Assembly (NCBI GenBank): GCA_021234155.1
Contig: JAJEKV010000571.1
Coordinates: forward strand, 1 to 64,000
Reading direction: 5' to 3'
Source of the DNA: Isoetes taiwanensis
Taxonomy: Eukaryota; Streptophyta; Lycopodiopsida; Isoetales; Isoetaceae
Length of the DNA stretch: 64,000 nucleotides
In this document: positions 12,067 to 24,845 of the stretch, piece by piece
How the letters are laid out: each line of letters starts with the position of its first letter
Position numbering within the stretch: the stretch's first letter is position 1
Made by a program: the position numbers and the translations under genes
The notes under the pieces: generated by a model
The model's input: the letters and a program-made list of their open reading frames with translations, nothing else
Databases searched by the model: none
Told to the model about the DNA's origin: nothing

Positions 12067-14015
12067 TTAGTGTAAACCCTCAAACACGGGTGTTAAGGGT
12101 GATGCCCCTAACCCTCGGTGTTCAGTGGAAAAAATTTCCGGACCATGTGGCCACATGGCGCATGCGCACCTGAATTTTTCTTCCATCAAATGTCCTCGGA
12201 TTGGGAGGGTATTATCTAGAGACCATTCTAGGTTACTTTGAGAACCAGATACAACTAATAAGGATTGCAACTTAGTGAAATTAATTTCAAACTTTCCACT
12301 TAGCAAATTGTTCCCCTAGATCAAGTCTTTGTAGTGTGCACAAATTTCTAGACTTGCAGTGCAATCTTGCAAAAATTACTAGATAGCTTCGGCCACACAT
12401 AGATTTGAGCAATTCTAAGAGTTTCGGGATACTCCGATCAACTTATTGGAAGATAAAACAAGTTGTTGTAGAGGGTACAATTTGCCAAGGCTACGGGGAT
12501 TTGACGGAGAGGTTGGTTATCGTGAAGATCTAAGCGAGAAGCAAGTTACTGCGAGGGGTTTAAAGCTGGAAGGCAGGAACCATTAAAGAGAGTTGTTGAA
12601 TAGATAGAGGTATTGAAGTTTGGAAAAATTCCCAAATGAAGGTATGCTTCACGAGGAAGCGATTATTATTTAAGCGAGGAGATCGGTCAGACTTCGTACA
12701 ATTCCCTAATGATTCTGGGATGCTTCCATGAAACATATTATTCTTTGCGATAGAAATTCTTTTAGTTCTTGAAAACTTTCCTAGAGAAAGAAGTACCTTG
12801 ATCAGTCGACCACTGAATTCTCAAAGCGGTGAAGGTTGATCTGGTTGGTCAATTCTTAGGTATGCTTATGCCTCAAATGAACTAGAATCCCACCTCAAGT
12901 GACCAAAAGAGATGTCAAATTTCCAATTTCTTTTTGGCATCGATGCCACCAATTAGCGATGAAACTTATGGAAAATTCTTCAAGCTTTGTAATATTCCAA
13001 ATTTCATGTGGGAGCTGTTGCCACAGTCATATGAAGCCAAAGAAATTGTTGATATTTTTGGCAGCTTAGAAGGAAGTAAAAATCTTCCACTTAGAGTTCA
13101 GAAGTGTCCACAATACATTTCGGTCTGATTTGCAAAGGTCCTCACGGTAGAGGTCCTCTCAATTGATTAAATCCATATAAGAAAAGCGAAGATGAGCCGC
13201 CTTCTTCGCTTGGAATTCTGCTAAATAAAGGGGGTTGTTACCCAACCATAGAGTTGTGAGAGATGACAAGTTACCAAGGTAGTGGGAATACTTTCGTAGA
13301 AGGGGTTGTGGGACAAATCTGCGATCAAGTTGTGATTTTCAACTCTAGGGGGATCGCACTGTCCAAGAAGCTATTTCGTTCAGCATATTTTTGAAAGAGG
13401 AACAATTGGCAAAAGGCGGAACAATTCCATTCAGAGTTGTGAGCCATGCTTAGTTCCTCAGTTTTGAAGATTTCCAAACTCGGGATTTTTTCCGGTGAAG
13501 ATTGTTATCGTCTAGCACTAGAAATACGAAACTTTGAAGGCTTCGTCAGCGAGCTGGTATACTTCTGATAGTTGATTACCATCCAGTTCAGGAAATGCTA
13601 AAGAAGAACAATTTTCAAGAAGCGGGAATATTTCCTTTCAATTTGTTGCTGACTAGTCTAAATAGTACAAATTACGAAGACTCCCGCTCAAATGGCCTTG
13701 CACACGGTTAGCTCATTAGCATCGAGATCTGAGCAGGAGAAAACACAATTTTGAAGTGAGCGAGGAATAGCTCTGTGAGATAGTTGTCGAAGCCATGCTT
13801 AGTTCCTCAGTTTTGAAGATTTCCAAACTCCCAAGGTTTTTCCGGTGAGATTGTTAGCGTCTAGGATTAAAGCACATGGCTTCGAAGACTCCCCAAGGCG
13901 GGGTGGTATACTTCACTGTTAATTGATTATCTTCGACCCACAGAAACAATACACACTCTATGTCATTTGTTGCCATTAAAAGGAAGAACCTTGGTCAATT
14001 AGAGCAGCCTTCATG
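12067..14015 (-). pseudogene. Leucine-rich-repeat receptor-like pseudogene
   Basis: Read on the minus strand, short pieces in changing frames give plant LRR motifs: a 'DNQLT' string (about 13925), 'GNLSSLTTLWLGNNPL' (about 13235-13290), 'LPHEIWNITKL' (about 12980-13020), 'EIGNLTSL' (about 12905-12930), 'GSIPESLGN' (about 12705-12730) and 'SGKFEINFTKLQSLLV' (about 12255-12300). Plant extracellular LRRs follow LxxLxLxxNxLxGxIPxxLGNL, as in receptor-like kinases and proteins that sense ligands at the plasma membrane. No kinase, signal peptide or transmembrane part was found. Stops and shifts are frequent, so it is dead. A ~80-bp segment is present twice, 349 bp apart. Confidence 0.75.
13442..13870. 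repeat. Direct repeat inside the LRR relic (349-bp spacing)
   Basis: The ~80-bp segment beginning AGCCATGCTTAGTTCCTCAG at 13442 recurs at 13791. The first 41 bases are identical and the rest diverges. It probably reflects duplication of LRR units rather than a mobile repeat. Confidence 0.8.
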
Positions 14016-15540
14016 CTTTGACTACTACCATGGTTTTGCACAACACACACACATACACAACAAAACATTGTTCATAAAAAAATGCCTTTATTTAAAAAAT
14101 ATACATCTTTTTTCCCTTATAGAAAAGCTTTAAGACTTGGGAGTTAATTACATTTATGAAAACATGAAAGTGGTATGTTTTCTCAAGACTTCACCTTTCT
14201 TTGCGGGCTAATGAGTGGCCCCTAAATGAATATGAAGATGCAAATATGCAAGCCGAGTGCTGATTTGTTTAATAATCACAACATGGAAAAGGCACAGTCC
14301 CATAAGTAGAACTTGAACACAAAATTTGGATCTTTGCGGAGATGGAATGTGAAGTAGAAAATGCTTTCAGTTTAGGATGAAAATATTTTACAAAGATTTA
14401 GGATTAAAAGTTAGATTCAAGCAAAATGCAAAGGTTTTACAAATTGGAAATTAAAGAATCGAGGATTTCCACAAGTGGAATTGGAATTTTTCTCTTAAAA
14501 TTACGAAACAAAAAGCATAGAATGCCACCAATATATTCCTTCGACTTCAATTAAGCAGATATGATATGCATATGTTATGTTAAAAAATGTATAATTTACA
14601 AAAAGCACACTTCCTTAGCATGATTAACAAATAGATTTCTTAAAATCAAAAGGATAGAAGCGTCAAAATACAACCACAAATATACCCATTAGACCATGGA
14701 AGAATAAAAACCTCCTCGGTAAGCCCCATCATTGGAATAGGAAAATAGGAAAAAAAAAAAAAAGGCGAAAAACCCTCGGATAAAGCATGGGAGTTGGAGT
14801 AAAATCCGACAACAACACACACTTGCACAACATGTGACACAAGGATTGACATATGGGTTTATCTTGTGGACATAGATTATTTACGGCTTCTTACATTCAA
14901 TTTCTCTTTTGGGCCAAGGCTTCCTTTTGTCTTCCCTAAATTCTCTATCTTCCTTATGCACTCCTCTTTTGTCACATCCTTCAATGTCACCTTTTGGCTC
15001 TCTAGATCCACCGCCGATGTCATTGCACTTTTGAAATAAAGAATACCACCCAAAAAGTATCCAAAACTTCAATTATCAAATATGGCGAGGCATCTAAAAA
15101 ATAATTGTCTAAGGTTTTCAACAATTTAAATCCTTGGGCGATCTTGCAAAGTACCTTATCTTTTATGTTGCTTAAGGCCTTTAGAATTTTCTTCTTGCAT
15201 TTTGTTGCATGTCATATTCATTTTGAGAACCCTAGAAACTTCTTGCGAGGAAGTGGAAAAGAGCATGTACAAGATAGCGGGAACAAGAGCAAAGCAGGCA
15301 ATGGCATGAACTATTATTGTGTAACCATAATAACCATGACCACAATGATGGCGATCATAACGCAAACCCACACCATTGTTGCAAAGTCCTTGAGCCATTA
15401 AAAAAGCGGACAAAGTCGCATTTTAATTAAAATTGGGTCAAATCTAAAATTTGGGACTCCGGTGAAAATGGGACTCATACTAATTTTTGCGAATTGAATG
15501 CTTGAATAAATTTTTTCTTAATAAAAACAACTAACATTTA
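14015..15540. other. AT-rich, no supported gene
   Basis: Contains an A-run at 14751-14763 and a few short open stretches. A minus-strand piece at 15156-15413 encodes a hydrophobic segment, but it has no recognised family and no supporting structure. Confidence 0.45.
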
Positions 15541-15554
15541 CAAAGAACAATCCA

Positions 15555-15885
15555 GAAAAGAAGGAGATGGTCGATGGTGGAGAAGGGAAGGGAGGGAAGG
15601 GAGGGAGGGGCCAGGAGGGGCAAAGGAGCATGGGGAGGGGAGGCGGAGGAGGAGGGAGGGGCAAAGAGGAGGAGGGGAAAGGGAGAGGGAGGGACAAGTC
15701 CCATGGAAAGGGGAGGCCGTATAGGAGCAAAAGTCGACAAAAGATGGGGAGGGGGAGGCAAGCAGGCCCAAACATAAAGGTAATGAATTAAATTAATTTT
15801 AAATCAATAAATACTATTTTATAAATAATATAATATAATAAATACAATTAATTAAACAATAAAAAAAAAAAAAAAAAATTCTCGC
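15555..15885. repeat. GGA/GGGAA-rich purine tract and following A-run
   Basis: 15560-15770 is almost pure purine on the plus strand (GGGAGG/GGAGGG words). This opens Gly/Arg/Lys frames on one strand and Pro/Ser frames on the other; none is a credible gene. An A-run of about 20 follows at 15860-15880. Confidence 0.85.
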
Positions 15886-16269
15886 CTTCTAACTAGGAAT
15901 GAGCAAACAAAGCGTGCTCTTGTTTGATTGTTTCATTATTTGCTTCCTATTTCAAAATATTCTAATGGAGCAAAGGGAGCATTCATGTAAGGGTGAAAGC
16001 ATGTTTGTAGTGGAACACCACAGGTGTCCCCCATCCCCCTAAAAATGTGGTGGGAGATATCAAATTTGTGGTGCGATTTTAAATGTTTGTTTGGCGCCTA
16101 GTGCATGTCTTGCCGGATTCAATCATTTCTTGAGCGCAACAACCGATTCCCTCGCCACTGTCCCATTCAATTTCCTCGCCACCCTGTCCCATTCAATCTC
16201 CATAGAACCGATTTCTAAACCCACGACCCACCAGCGCCTTTCTGGAAGCACCACGGCTATGGCGCTTAA

Positions 16270-17060
16270 TCGGTTGTGGATCAATCCGGTTCATACTTTG
16301 AATCATTTAATTTGGAAACAAATCTGCCTAAAATCTCAAAGCAGAACCTGGGTAAAGAAAAGAGAACTCGAGAACAAAACGGGATCATAAAAGGCGTAAA
16401 GGAAAAAGAAAAAGGGAAGCTAAAGAAAAATTACTTAAAAATTACATCCCAGCCGGATGGAGGATCCACCCGAGCGGCCTCTACTAGGCGTCGGATGGTG
16501 TTGAAAATTATCTTATTTATCTTAAAGGCTTGTCTAACAGCGATAAGAAAGAGGTTTTACTAAATTATCTGCGGGATGACACAATGGACAACCCGGTGAA
16601 GAGCTGAAAGATTTGCAAGCCAAAACATTGTGGTCCAACAACCTCGGGGCTTCCATTCAACTTGTGAAGAAGTCTAACATCAATAACCGGTTTAGCGACC
16701 AAGGTAGTTGCCTTGCTATGGCGTAAGATGAAGCATTATCTGCGAAAGTGCTAATCTGTCCGATTGCTTTCGGGGTTTTGGTAAGCTGGCGGGTGTTCAT
16801 CCTAGGAATCTTACAAAAGCAAAATTGAAGAGGGAAGAGATAGATTGCAAAGGGAAATGGGTTTTGTACAAAAGAGTTAGAAAAGCGGTCACAATTCCCA
16901 ATTCTGTCATAGAACTTGTGCAGACAATTTTGGACCCGAAAGTAGGGGTCTCTCAAATGCAAAAGGATGTTAAGTTAGGAAGATTTGGAGCGAAATGTAA
17001 GAGAGGATCATGCCTCTCACTATCTGGAAGAATCGAGGTTATTTCATTTCTTCATCTTCA
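16270..17060 (+). pseudogene. Unrecognised coding relic, Lys/Arg-rich
   Basis: Two protein-like stretches lie in the same direction. One (about 16276-16510) is Lys/Glu-rich and runs into 'SQPDGGSTRAASTRRR'. The second (16825-17045) reads like a folded segment, for example 'VTIPNSVIELVQTILDP'. They are separated by several stops. I do not recognise the family. It could be a transposon gag or accessory protein or a captured gene piece. Confidence 0.3.
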
Positions 17061-17104
17061 CCACATTTTTATTGTTAATGTGTATGTAGTTGTTAGTGAT
17101 TGCT

Positions 17105-17605
17105 TGTGATATGTGGTGGTTTGTGGTTAGTGATTGCTTGTGGTGTGTGGTGCCTATTAATCTTTGTGATATATGATATGTCTTTGCCCTAGTGTGGTGA
17201 GCCGCGTGGTGTGAAATAAATGCATCAATATATGCTTTGTGGTGCCTAGTGTGGTGAATAACATGGTGTAAAATACATGTTGTAATATATGTGGTGCCTA
17301 TGTGGTGCCCTAGTGTGGTGAAAAATATGGTGTAAAATAAATGCTCTAAATATCGCTTTGTGTGTTGCCTAGTGTGGTGAATAACATGATGTAAAATAAA
17401 TCTTTGTAATATATGCTATGTGGTCCCTAGTGTGGTGAATAACATGGTGTGGTGTCTAGTGTGGTGCCTAGTGTGGTGCCAGGTGTGGTGCCTAGTGTGG
17501 TTAAAAATATGGTGTAAAATAATGGGTGTAAAAATATATTCTATGTGGTGCCTAGTGTGGTGAATACTTGAGGGTGTAAGATGAATATGTAATATATGCT
17601 ATGTT
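17105..17605. repeat. GTGGTG-rich tandem repeat, ~50-60-bp unit
   Basis: The phrase CTAGTGTGGTGAATAACATGG followed by TGTAAAATAAATG...TAATATATGCTATGTGGTGC repeats roughly seven to eight times with drift. A smaller 10-11-bp sub-repeat (TGGTGCCTAGTG) is amplified at 17450-17500. Not coding. Confidence 0.85.
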
Positions 17606-18815
17606 TTAGTAGAAATCTCCTTTGTTTAATTGTGAGGGTGAAAGTGACACCTGAAAAAAATTACATTAAGGATGGAATGAGAATGGAATGAGAGAATCAT
17701 TGGAAATCGGTCACATAAAATGCAAGGTCAATCATTCAAAAAGTTTGTCTGCGGGAAGCATTGGGGGAAAACCATAAATCTAGTTTTGCATGCGGACATT
17801 GGCTTATCACAATCCGGCTATGGCGGAAGAAAGCGAAGGGAGAACACGAGCCCTGAACAATTTCACGAGTTCAAATCTGATGCATCTGGTAGGACCTATA
17901 CTGGAGCAAATAAACCAGGAGCAGGCGGATATTAGAGGTGGAGGACCCTTCGAATTATTCTAAGCAAAACATAGGTTAATTCGATGGGCTTAAGATGCAG
18001 AAGCCAAAGCGTTGATGGCGGTTGCCTTTCTTTGTAGTAGATGTTGTTTTACACAGATGATGTTGTTTACCACCGGACTGCGTCGAGGAGACTTAGAGCT
18101 GATGCGGCCGGCCGGGGAGTTAAAGGGGTGGTGTATGATTAGGGGATGAGTTCTGACCTCCGGGCGAGGAAGAGGATATGTTCATCCAGCTAAAAGCGAG
18201 GAAATGATCCATGCTTCAGCCATTAAAAAAGTGCTTTCGATAGGCGGATGCATGGAGACACAACATAACACGAGACAATACTTTATGAATGCGTATGTAA
18301 GTGGGAGGCGAGCGAGAAGCTCATGTTTTGAGTATTTGCGGATTACACCAACTATTGGAGAGAGAAAACGCGATGAAGTCTTGAGCGTGCTTGGAAGAAG
18401 AAAGATTCTGAGGATCTCACAATGGGGATCGATTGAGGCCCGATGCTTGTATGTCATCTCTAATGCATTTTGATAATACTAGAACTCGGGGTTATAGTTT
18501 TCCTGATTTTTGCATACTTCATTTCATAAGAAGTATGAACTATTCTACCGGTATGGTAGATTTCCATATATTATTTTTTTCTCCCTTTGAAATATAAAAC
18601 AACGTTTGCATCACTTACAGCTTCACCACGGTTTTTCACCACGGCTTTCCACCAGATTTCACCATAATCAGCCGAGGGGGCATTGACCATTTTTTGACGG
18701 TCAGAAAATGGAATGGCTCTCAATTCTGATAGAATGTTGTTGATTTTGGTGGCGACAATATATGGATCCCAAATTGGGTCCCTGAATTGATATGAAAGTA
18801 TTAGGAACTAAGGCA
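17605..18815. other. No supported gene
   Basis: Short open stretches occur at 17720-17935 (+) and 18182-18473 (overlapping, both strands). None shows a recognised motif. Composition resembles the neighbouring transposon relics. Confidence 0.4.
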
Positions 18816-19215
18816 CGTGGTACATCGTTTTTAGAAATAAGGCACGTGGTAAAGCGAGAATTAGAAATTTTCAAGGCACAAATTTACACAAGACACAAAG
18901 CCATTACAAACTATTTTCTGGATTAAACAAAAGGCACAAGGCACGGATTACGGTCGGCACAAGGCCATCATATGTTAAAGCGAGAAGATGCGAATACCAT
19001 GAATTAGAAATTTACACAAGGTTCAAAAAGGCACAAAGGCCATCATATATATTCAAAAGGCACTAAGGCCATCATATATTACAAAGAGGCACTAAGGCCG
19101 TATCACAAGGGGTGAGTTCACAAGGGGTGAGATCAAATGAGGCACTAAGGCCTATATACCATCTGTTTTTTCAAAAAAAAAAATACAAAGGCACAAAGGC
19201 CTATAGACTAACTTG
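18815..19215. repeat. AAGGCAC-type interspersed tandem repeat
   Basis: Repeated words AAGGCACGTGGTA (18816 and 18840) and AAGGCACAAAGGCCATCATATAT with variants (AGGCACTAAGGCC) recur about eight times at irregular spacing of 25-60 bp. A-runs at 19180 and 19219 sit among them. Not coding. Confidence 0.75.
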
Positions 19216-22200
19216 ATCAAAAAAAAAAAAAAGGTGCTTACGGTAGGGACTTCAAGCTTCATCTGTAAGAAAAGTGAAGAAAATTAGTTTAGAATACATA
19301 AAAGAAAGCAAAATTTAATGCATGCATGCTACTTACTCTGTGAAAATTTTTTGGGTTCAAAAACTTCATGTTCTTCTTCGTCTTCTACCTCTTCTTCTTC
19401 TTCTTGATCACGGTCTTAAGCTCGATTCGTTATCAGAATCTTGGGAATCAAATTGATCATCGAGGAAAAGCTTCATGGAAGGGAATCGAAATTAGAGGAG
19501 GATTCCACTCGCGAAAGCTCGAAAGATCTTGAGCTTCGGAGAAGAGGTGGGATGTTTGAAACTCGAGCTCGGGGCTCAGTCTTGGGCTCGGGTTGAATCC
19601 GGCAAATGGTAATTTTGGCCAAGATCTATTTATGCCCGGCCATCACACTGTGCCAAAAATTGAAAAGCGGTTCCGGCAGCAAGGGAGGGAAGCGAGGGAG
19701 GGAGGGAGGTTTGGAGGGGAGAAGCGGTATGACGTTTGGAAGGAATTGACCCGATGCTTCTCCTTCCGACCATAGCCTATAAAAAGGCTGGTGAAATTAA
19801 TTCGTGAGCTCTACGATTTTGGGATTTAGGTACCATTAGCATCTTTATTCCTAAAAGATTTAGTAGGCAACTAATAATAACCTCGAAATGACCATTATTT
19901 TATTTTCTAAAAAAACATAAAAAAAATATATATACAAAGCTTTGAGACAAAGCCAAAAGGCCAAGTCCAGAAAGCAGAAACCCAAAGACTAGGCTCGGAC
20001 ATTTCGGGGCAAGGATGACCTTAGCATGGCGGACTTATCGGTTCTATCTTTATAAAGAGAACCTTATAGGCCAAAGATGGTAGTAGTATTAGTCCATAAG
20101 TCGGGGTTTCCTTTTTGAAATATATTATGAAAGACTAGACCACGACAAGTCAACATTCAATTAAATCTATGCCTTCTCATTACTTTTCCATTGTATTTTA
20201 CCTTTGTCAAAAAGCAGTCGATTTGATTCTACCAAAGCATTTTTAGTTATGCAATCTTTTTGAACCTAGCGTCATTTTTAAGGCGAATCGATTCAAAGAA
20301 AATCAAATACGTTAAAACAATTGTAGAAGTGTAGTTAAATAATGTATGATCATTACTTTATTACCTGTTATGGCGCTTAAACAATGTTATCAAGCCCATG
20401 GGTGATGTTAAATTAAAGCCATCTATTGCTATATAGCGGTACCAATGTATCAACATCTAACAAATGGTCGGTAAGACCTCTAATCCAGATTTTTCAAAAG
20501 TAGAAGCCATTGTTGGTTCATAAAATGCTTTACCATGTTACAATCGGTTGATCATTGGAATAGGCGATATACCACCAAGTTTACCATCGTCATTGAAAGT
20601 TAAAATGCAGAGAAGTCAAAGCTGGAGTATTAAAATCTTATTTATCCACAAACTTCCTTACTCTTCAATATTTGGAATCAGGACACCACTTTGAATTTTA
20701 TGCGGTAGAAGGTTGGGAAAGATATATGACCTGTAACATCCAACCCGCAGATTTACCTCAGCAATTTGAGATACTTCTTGAAAGCCTTTATGATATGAAA
20801 GCATCTTGCACTTTGCATGCAATATCGTCTCATGTGCCTTGTGAGTGTAAACAGCTAGCAAATTGCTTCACCAGAAAAAGATAAGAGTAGGTCATGGAAT
20901 AAATTACTACTCCTATATTTTTAGTATAGCCAAATAGGTTTAGCTAAACTACCTTCGAATTGGAACTAGAAGTTTCTAACACTTGGCTAAGCTAAATGCT
21001 TTTTCTCCATCATGGTTTCTTACTTTTGGCTAAACTTTCACAAAATGTAGAGCAAATAGTAGCCATCACACTATCCTTATTTTAAAAGATCCAAGTCTTT
21101 GGATAAAGATTGAACTTATTGATATTACAATGTAATTCAATATAGAAAAATATGTGGCGCATAATGTAGCATAAATTGCGCAATTATAATCATTGTTATA
21201 ACTTCCTTAATATGAAAATAAAACAAAGACATAAATTAAGATATAAACATATACGCACATGTTCGAAGCTCAAAGAAAAAGTGCGGTGTTCCTTCTAGAT
21301 GTGGGCCTCCCTCTAGTAACTCATTTTCATACTTGAAGTAAGAAGTTCCTACTTCATCTTCGTACTTGAAACAAGAAGTTCTTTGGTAATTTCCTAAAGT
21401 TCCTATATATCTTAATGTCGGCTACTAGGCTAATCCATCCATTTTCCCAAGTTCACTCTTTCTTAGGTTTGGCTAATTGTTGTCCTGGTGGAGTTTTTTG
21501 GAGATGGGGGTTTGGCTATCCAATCTAGAAACTCACTTAGTCGGCAAAAAAATTGGGCTAAAATTTTCTTTTTTTGGGCAATTTTTTCCATTTACTTTAG
21601 CCATTTTTCTTGGCAAAAATGCTATAAAATAGCCATTTGGCTAACCTTAGCCATTATTTTATTCCATGGAGTAGGTAGAAGAGATCCTGGTTACCTGCAG
21701 CCAAACAAATCTAACATTAGCCTTAGAAGGGTAATGGAGAAATGGCTAGCAGGTAAGCTGTAGAATCTCATGGCTTATCGCCTTTCATCCTTATACAACA
21801 GAATAGAAAAGCATAGAGCTTCCAAAATAAAGAGGTGAAATAGGATAGGAATACTTCCTGTATCAGATTTAATGGGTCATTCCACATGCAAGAAGAAGTA
21901 TCTGATTGCTTAGATCGAGATATGGCGCTTTATTTACATCAACCCATTAATGTCATCCCTCTAGACATTAAATCGGACTTGTATGCTTTTGAAAGGGATT
22001 TAGAACCACAGGTGCACGTGATACGTAGTAAAAAGAAATTAAAGATGAAATACAATAAAAGGCGGGTGCAAAACCATTCCTATGATATATTCGGACTTAT
22101 AGTGGTCAAAGAGCCTGAGTGCTTTTTTGTCATCCTCTACCTATCTCCAAAACTTCTTGTAGACCCGGCTTTTACGCTCCCGCGAAATGTGAGCGGCGTG

Positions 22201-22520
22201 ATTCTTGTGGTGGTCATTTAAATAGATAGAACAGTTCTAAGGTTCAATACAAATTTCCTAAGCGATTAAGGCATGAATCAGGATATTAAGAGCAAAATCA
22301 CAAACACAAACTACTCAAAAATTTGTTTACACTTTTCTAAAATTTTAGTTGTATTTTTGATATACATCTCTAAGTGAAATGTATAAAACACAGTTTCACG
22401 AGGTACTCAGTGGCGAGATGTTGTTGCTTCATCGACTTGGATGTTGACATGGCTTTTTAAAACCTTCATGGTCCGGCTCAATTACTAATGCATTTTGTAA
22501 GGTTCCCATATGTGCTTCAG
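19215..22520. other. No supported gene; AT-rich relic DNA
   Basis: A CTT/TTC-rich run at 19373-19405 translates to poly-Glu on the minus strand, with splice-like signals on either side (an acceptor near 19262 and a donor near 19335), but no conserved domain can be named. Short open stretches at 20658-20884 and 21488-22221 show no recognised motif. The word TTTGGCTAA recurs around 20930-21650. Confidence 0.4.
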
Positions 22521-22735
22521 CGCTTGCTTGTGATATTTTGCATTTTCAAAACCACCATCTATTTTTCACAGGGTAACCACTCATCTTGCCCGAGGTAGTT
22601 ATGCATGCAAGCTCCTTGGTTTTCAATGCTTTGCTTGTGATTTTTTTGCATTTCAAAACCACCATCTATTTTTACGGGCATAACCACTCGCCGTGCCGGT
22701 AGTTATGCACAGCCAAGCTCCTTACGTTTTTCACG
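22521..22735. repeat. Direct repeat pair, ~100 bp each
   Basis: A segment containing CAAAACCACCATCTATTTTT and GTAGTTATGCA...CAAGCTCCTT occurs at about 22525-22620 and 22633-22725, about 110 bp apart, with roughly 85 percent agreement by eye. A tandem duplication in non-coding DNA. Confidence 0.8.
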
Positions 22736-23504
22736 GATGCACCATCTTTATTGCATAAGGAGCATCAAACAAATCCGGCAACCACAAGTATTTCAATGAA
22801 ATATGCCTCGGTAAGATTTTTGTAGAAGGACTTTTCGGTCTCATCATTATTTTGTTTGCGGACATAATGCTCACATCTGAAGCATCAGTGACTTCCTTGC
22901 ATTCATTGAGGAGGAAGTTTATTCCATCTGTAAAGCATTAAGCTCTCTTATAATAGGAACTCACAAAGATTTCGTATCCAACACCTCGAACACCATTTTG
23001 TACCCTTAGAAAATGGACCTACGTTATGGAATACTAAGTTCAAGCATTTGATCATTGAGCCAAAGAGCAGCGTACCAATCTTATTCGCTTAATGTAGGAA
23101 TAAGACTTGCTGTAAGTATTGCCATAAATTTTAAATCTTGTAAATCCAAGCCAAATCCTTGCTCGTGCACTGTGTTTGGCCATTGTCTAGGGGTTTGAGT
23201 AAAAGCGAAACCCTAAAAGCATCCCTTTGCAGGTCTAGTATGCCGAGTAATGCATGTGTATTTATACCATAAGGAGAAAAATAACTAAGGGTTTAAATGC
23301 ACCGAAAACTACATTTACCGGACCTGTGTCGTCCCTTTTATCGTAGTTGTGTACACGTTTCCCAATAATAGATAAATCCTCACATAATTCAATTTTGCCA
23401 AATCCACCCTTATAGACATGTAAGGTCCACCCTTATTCAAGATAAACCATGGTCCGTTTGCTCACTCGTATGCTTTTGCTCCTTATACATTACATGTATT
23501 AAAA

Positions 23505-24010
23505 TCATTTGCCCGGTGTACCATTCGTACACCACTCTCCTATACTGGCATTAAATTCATGCGGATTTTACCGGAAGTTTTGTTACACCACACCCTCAAT
23601 TCAAATGCTTACTGAGCAGCTAGGAAATTTATCTTATGTCAAATCAAGAACCACAACTTGGGAACTTCTGCCATTTGTGAAACAAGAAACTTTGGCCCGT
23701 GAAGGCGTCATTAATTCCACTATCAAGAATAAAACAACAAACCCACACAGGTCAATGAATAAAGGGAATGCACCATAGTTCATAGGAATCCGGGGAATCA
23801 AGTCGACCTATTTCTATTTTGTGTTACCATTTACACCACTCTCCTATGTACTAAATTCATGTGTACCCCTTTGGGGCAAATGCTTAAGGGAATATCTTAT
23901 GTCAAATCAATCCACAACTTTAGATTCCTACAAATAACTTTTTTAAGTCATTAATTCCACTATCCAAGATTTATTCCACACACAATGTGAATGCACCATA
24001 ACTACTCCCA
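23505..24010. repeat. Diverged tandem duplication (~300-bp period)
   Basis: The block at about 23517-23780 recurs in shortened form at about 23823-24005. Shared landmarks are ACACCACTCTCCTAT, TTAAATTCATG, ATCTTATGTCAAATCAA, TCATTAATTCCACTATC and GAATGCACCATA, all in the same order. The second copy has internal deletions. Neither copy codes. Confidence 0.8.
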
Positions 24011-24674
24011 CGTGTTCCTTTCCTTATGTACTAGGTAATTGCAGGAGGGGCATTCAGCTATGCTTGCCGGCCCCTTAAGTTTGGCGCCTGACGCCCAGTC
24101 TGCGGTGCCTTTATGGCCCGAATACCGGTGACTCAGCAATACCGGGCAATGTAAACTTTGTAGGCTTAAATTTCCACCACTTTTTCTACGTTACGGCCGG
24201 ATCTTTGCGTGAGTAGAAGCTTGAGGATTTGATTTTGATGGGTTTTAGATTTTGTTGAGATGAAATATCTTGTTAAATCTTCAAAAAAACGGTCGATTTA
24301 TGTGATCTTCACGGCTTAAGCCCGGTGCATGGAAGAACATGAATTTTTTGAAGAATCGGCCAAAGTTGCAGAATCTTTTTGAAGAATTGGCCTTTCGAGA
24401 AGCATCTTCATTTGCGGATCAAAGGAAAAGTCGTCTTCAATCATTCTGGCCACACCTGTGCTTTAGCTTTGATTCCATAGATTTTTAAGCTACAAAAATC
24501 TGACACCTTGCGGTTCTTGCTATGTTCTTGCCATGTTCTTGCCGTTCTTGCCTATGCCAAAATGCAGCCCATCTGCTCTCAACTTTGTAAGCTGCTTTCT
24601 GCAAAACTCAGGTAGCTCCTGCGCAAAAAAACCTTGTAACCGCGGCAAGAGAACTTCTTTGTGCAAGATCCTCA

Positions 24675-24845
24675 CCAAATCAAACTCACGGAGCGATGCA
24701 AACAAGCTCCTCTGCGCAGGTTCAGGCCAAGCACCTCTGCGAAAATAAACTACGAAGCGGAGGAAATCAAACTCACGGAACAGGGCAAGAAAGCTCCTTA
24801 CGCAAGTTAGGCGAAGCACCTCTGCGAAAATAAACTCTAAAGCGA
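24675..24845. repeat. Direct repeat pair, ~80 bp each
   Basis: A segment with AATCAAACTCACGGA and AAGCACCTCTGCGAAAATAA is present at about 24677-24757 and 24765-24843. The ~87-bp spacing makes it a tandem duplication. Upstream at 24515-24555 the word GTTCTTGC is also repeated four times. Confidence 0.8.

Noticed and set aside
15518-15791. Pro-rich or Gly-rich proteins on opposite strands
   Set aside because: Both come from the same purine tract.
19262-19430. Acidic exon pair of a FAR1-like transposase on the minus strand
   Set aside because: The poly-Glu run comes from a CTT repeat. The following 'KLEVPTVSTF' is too short to support the family.
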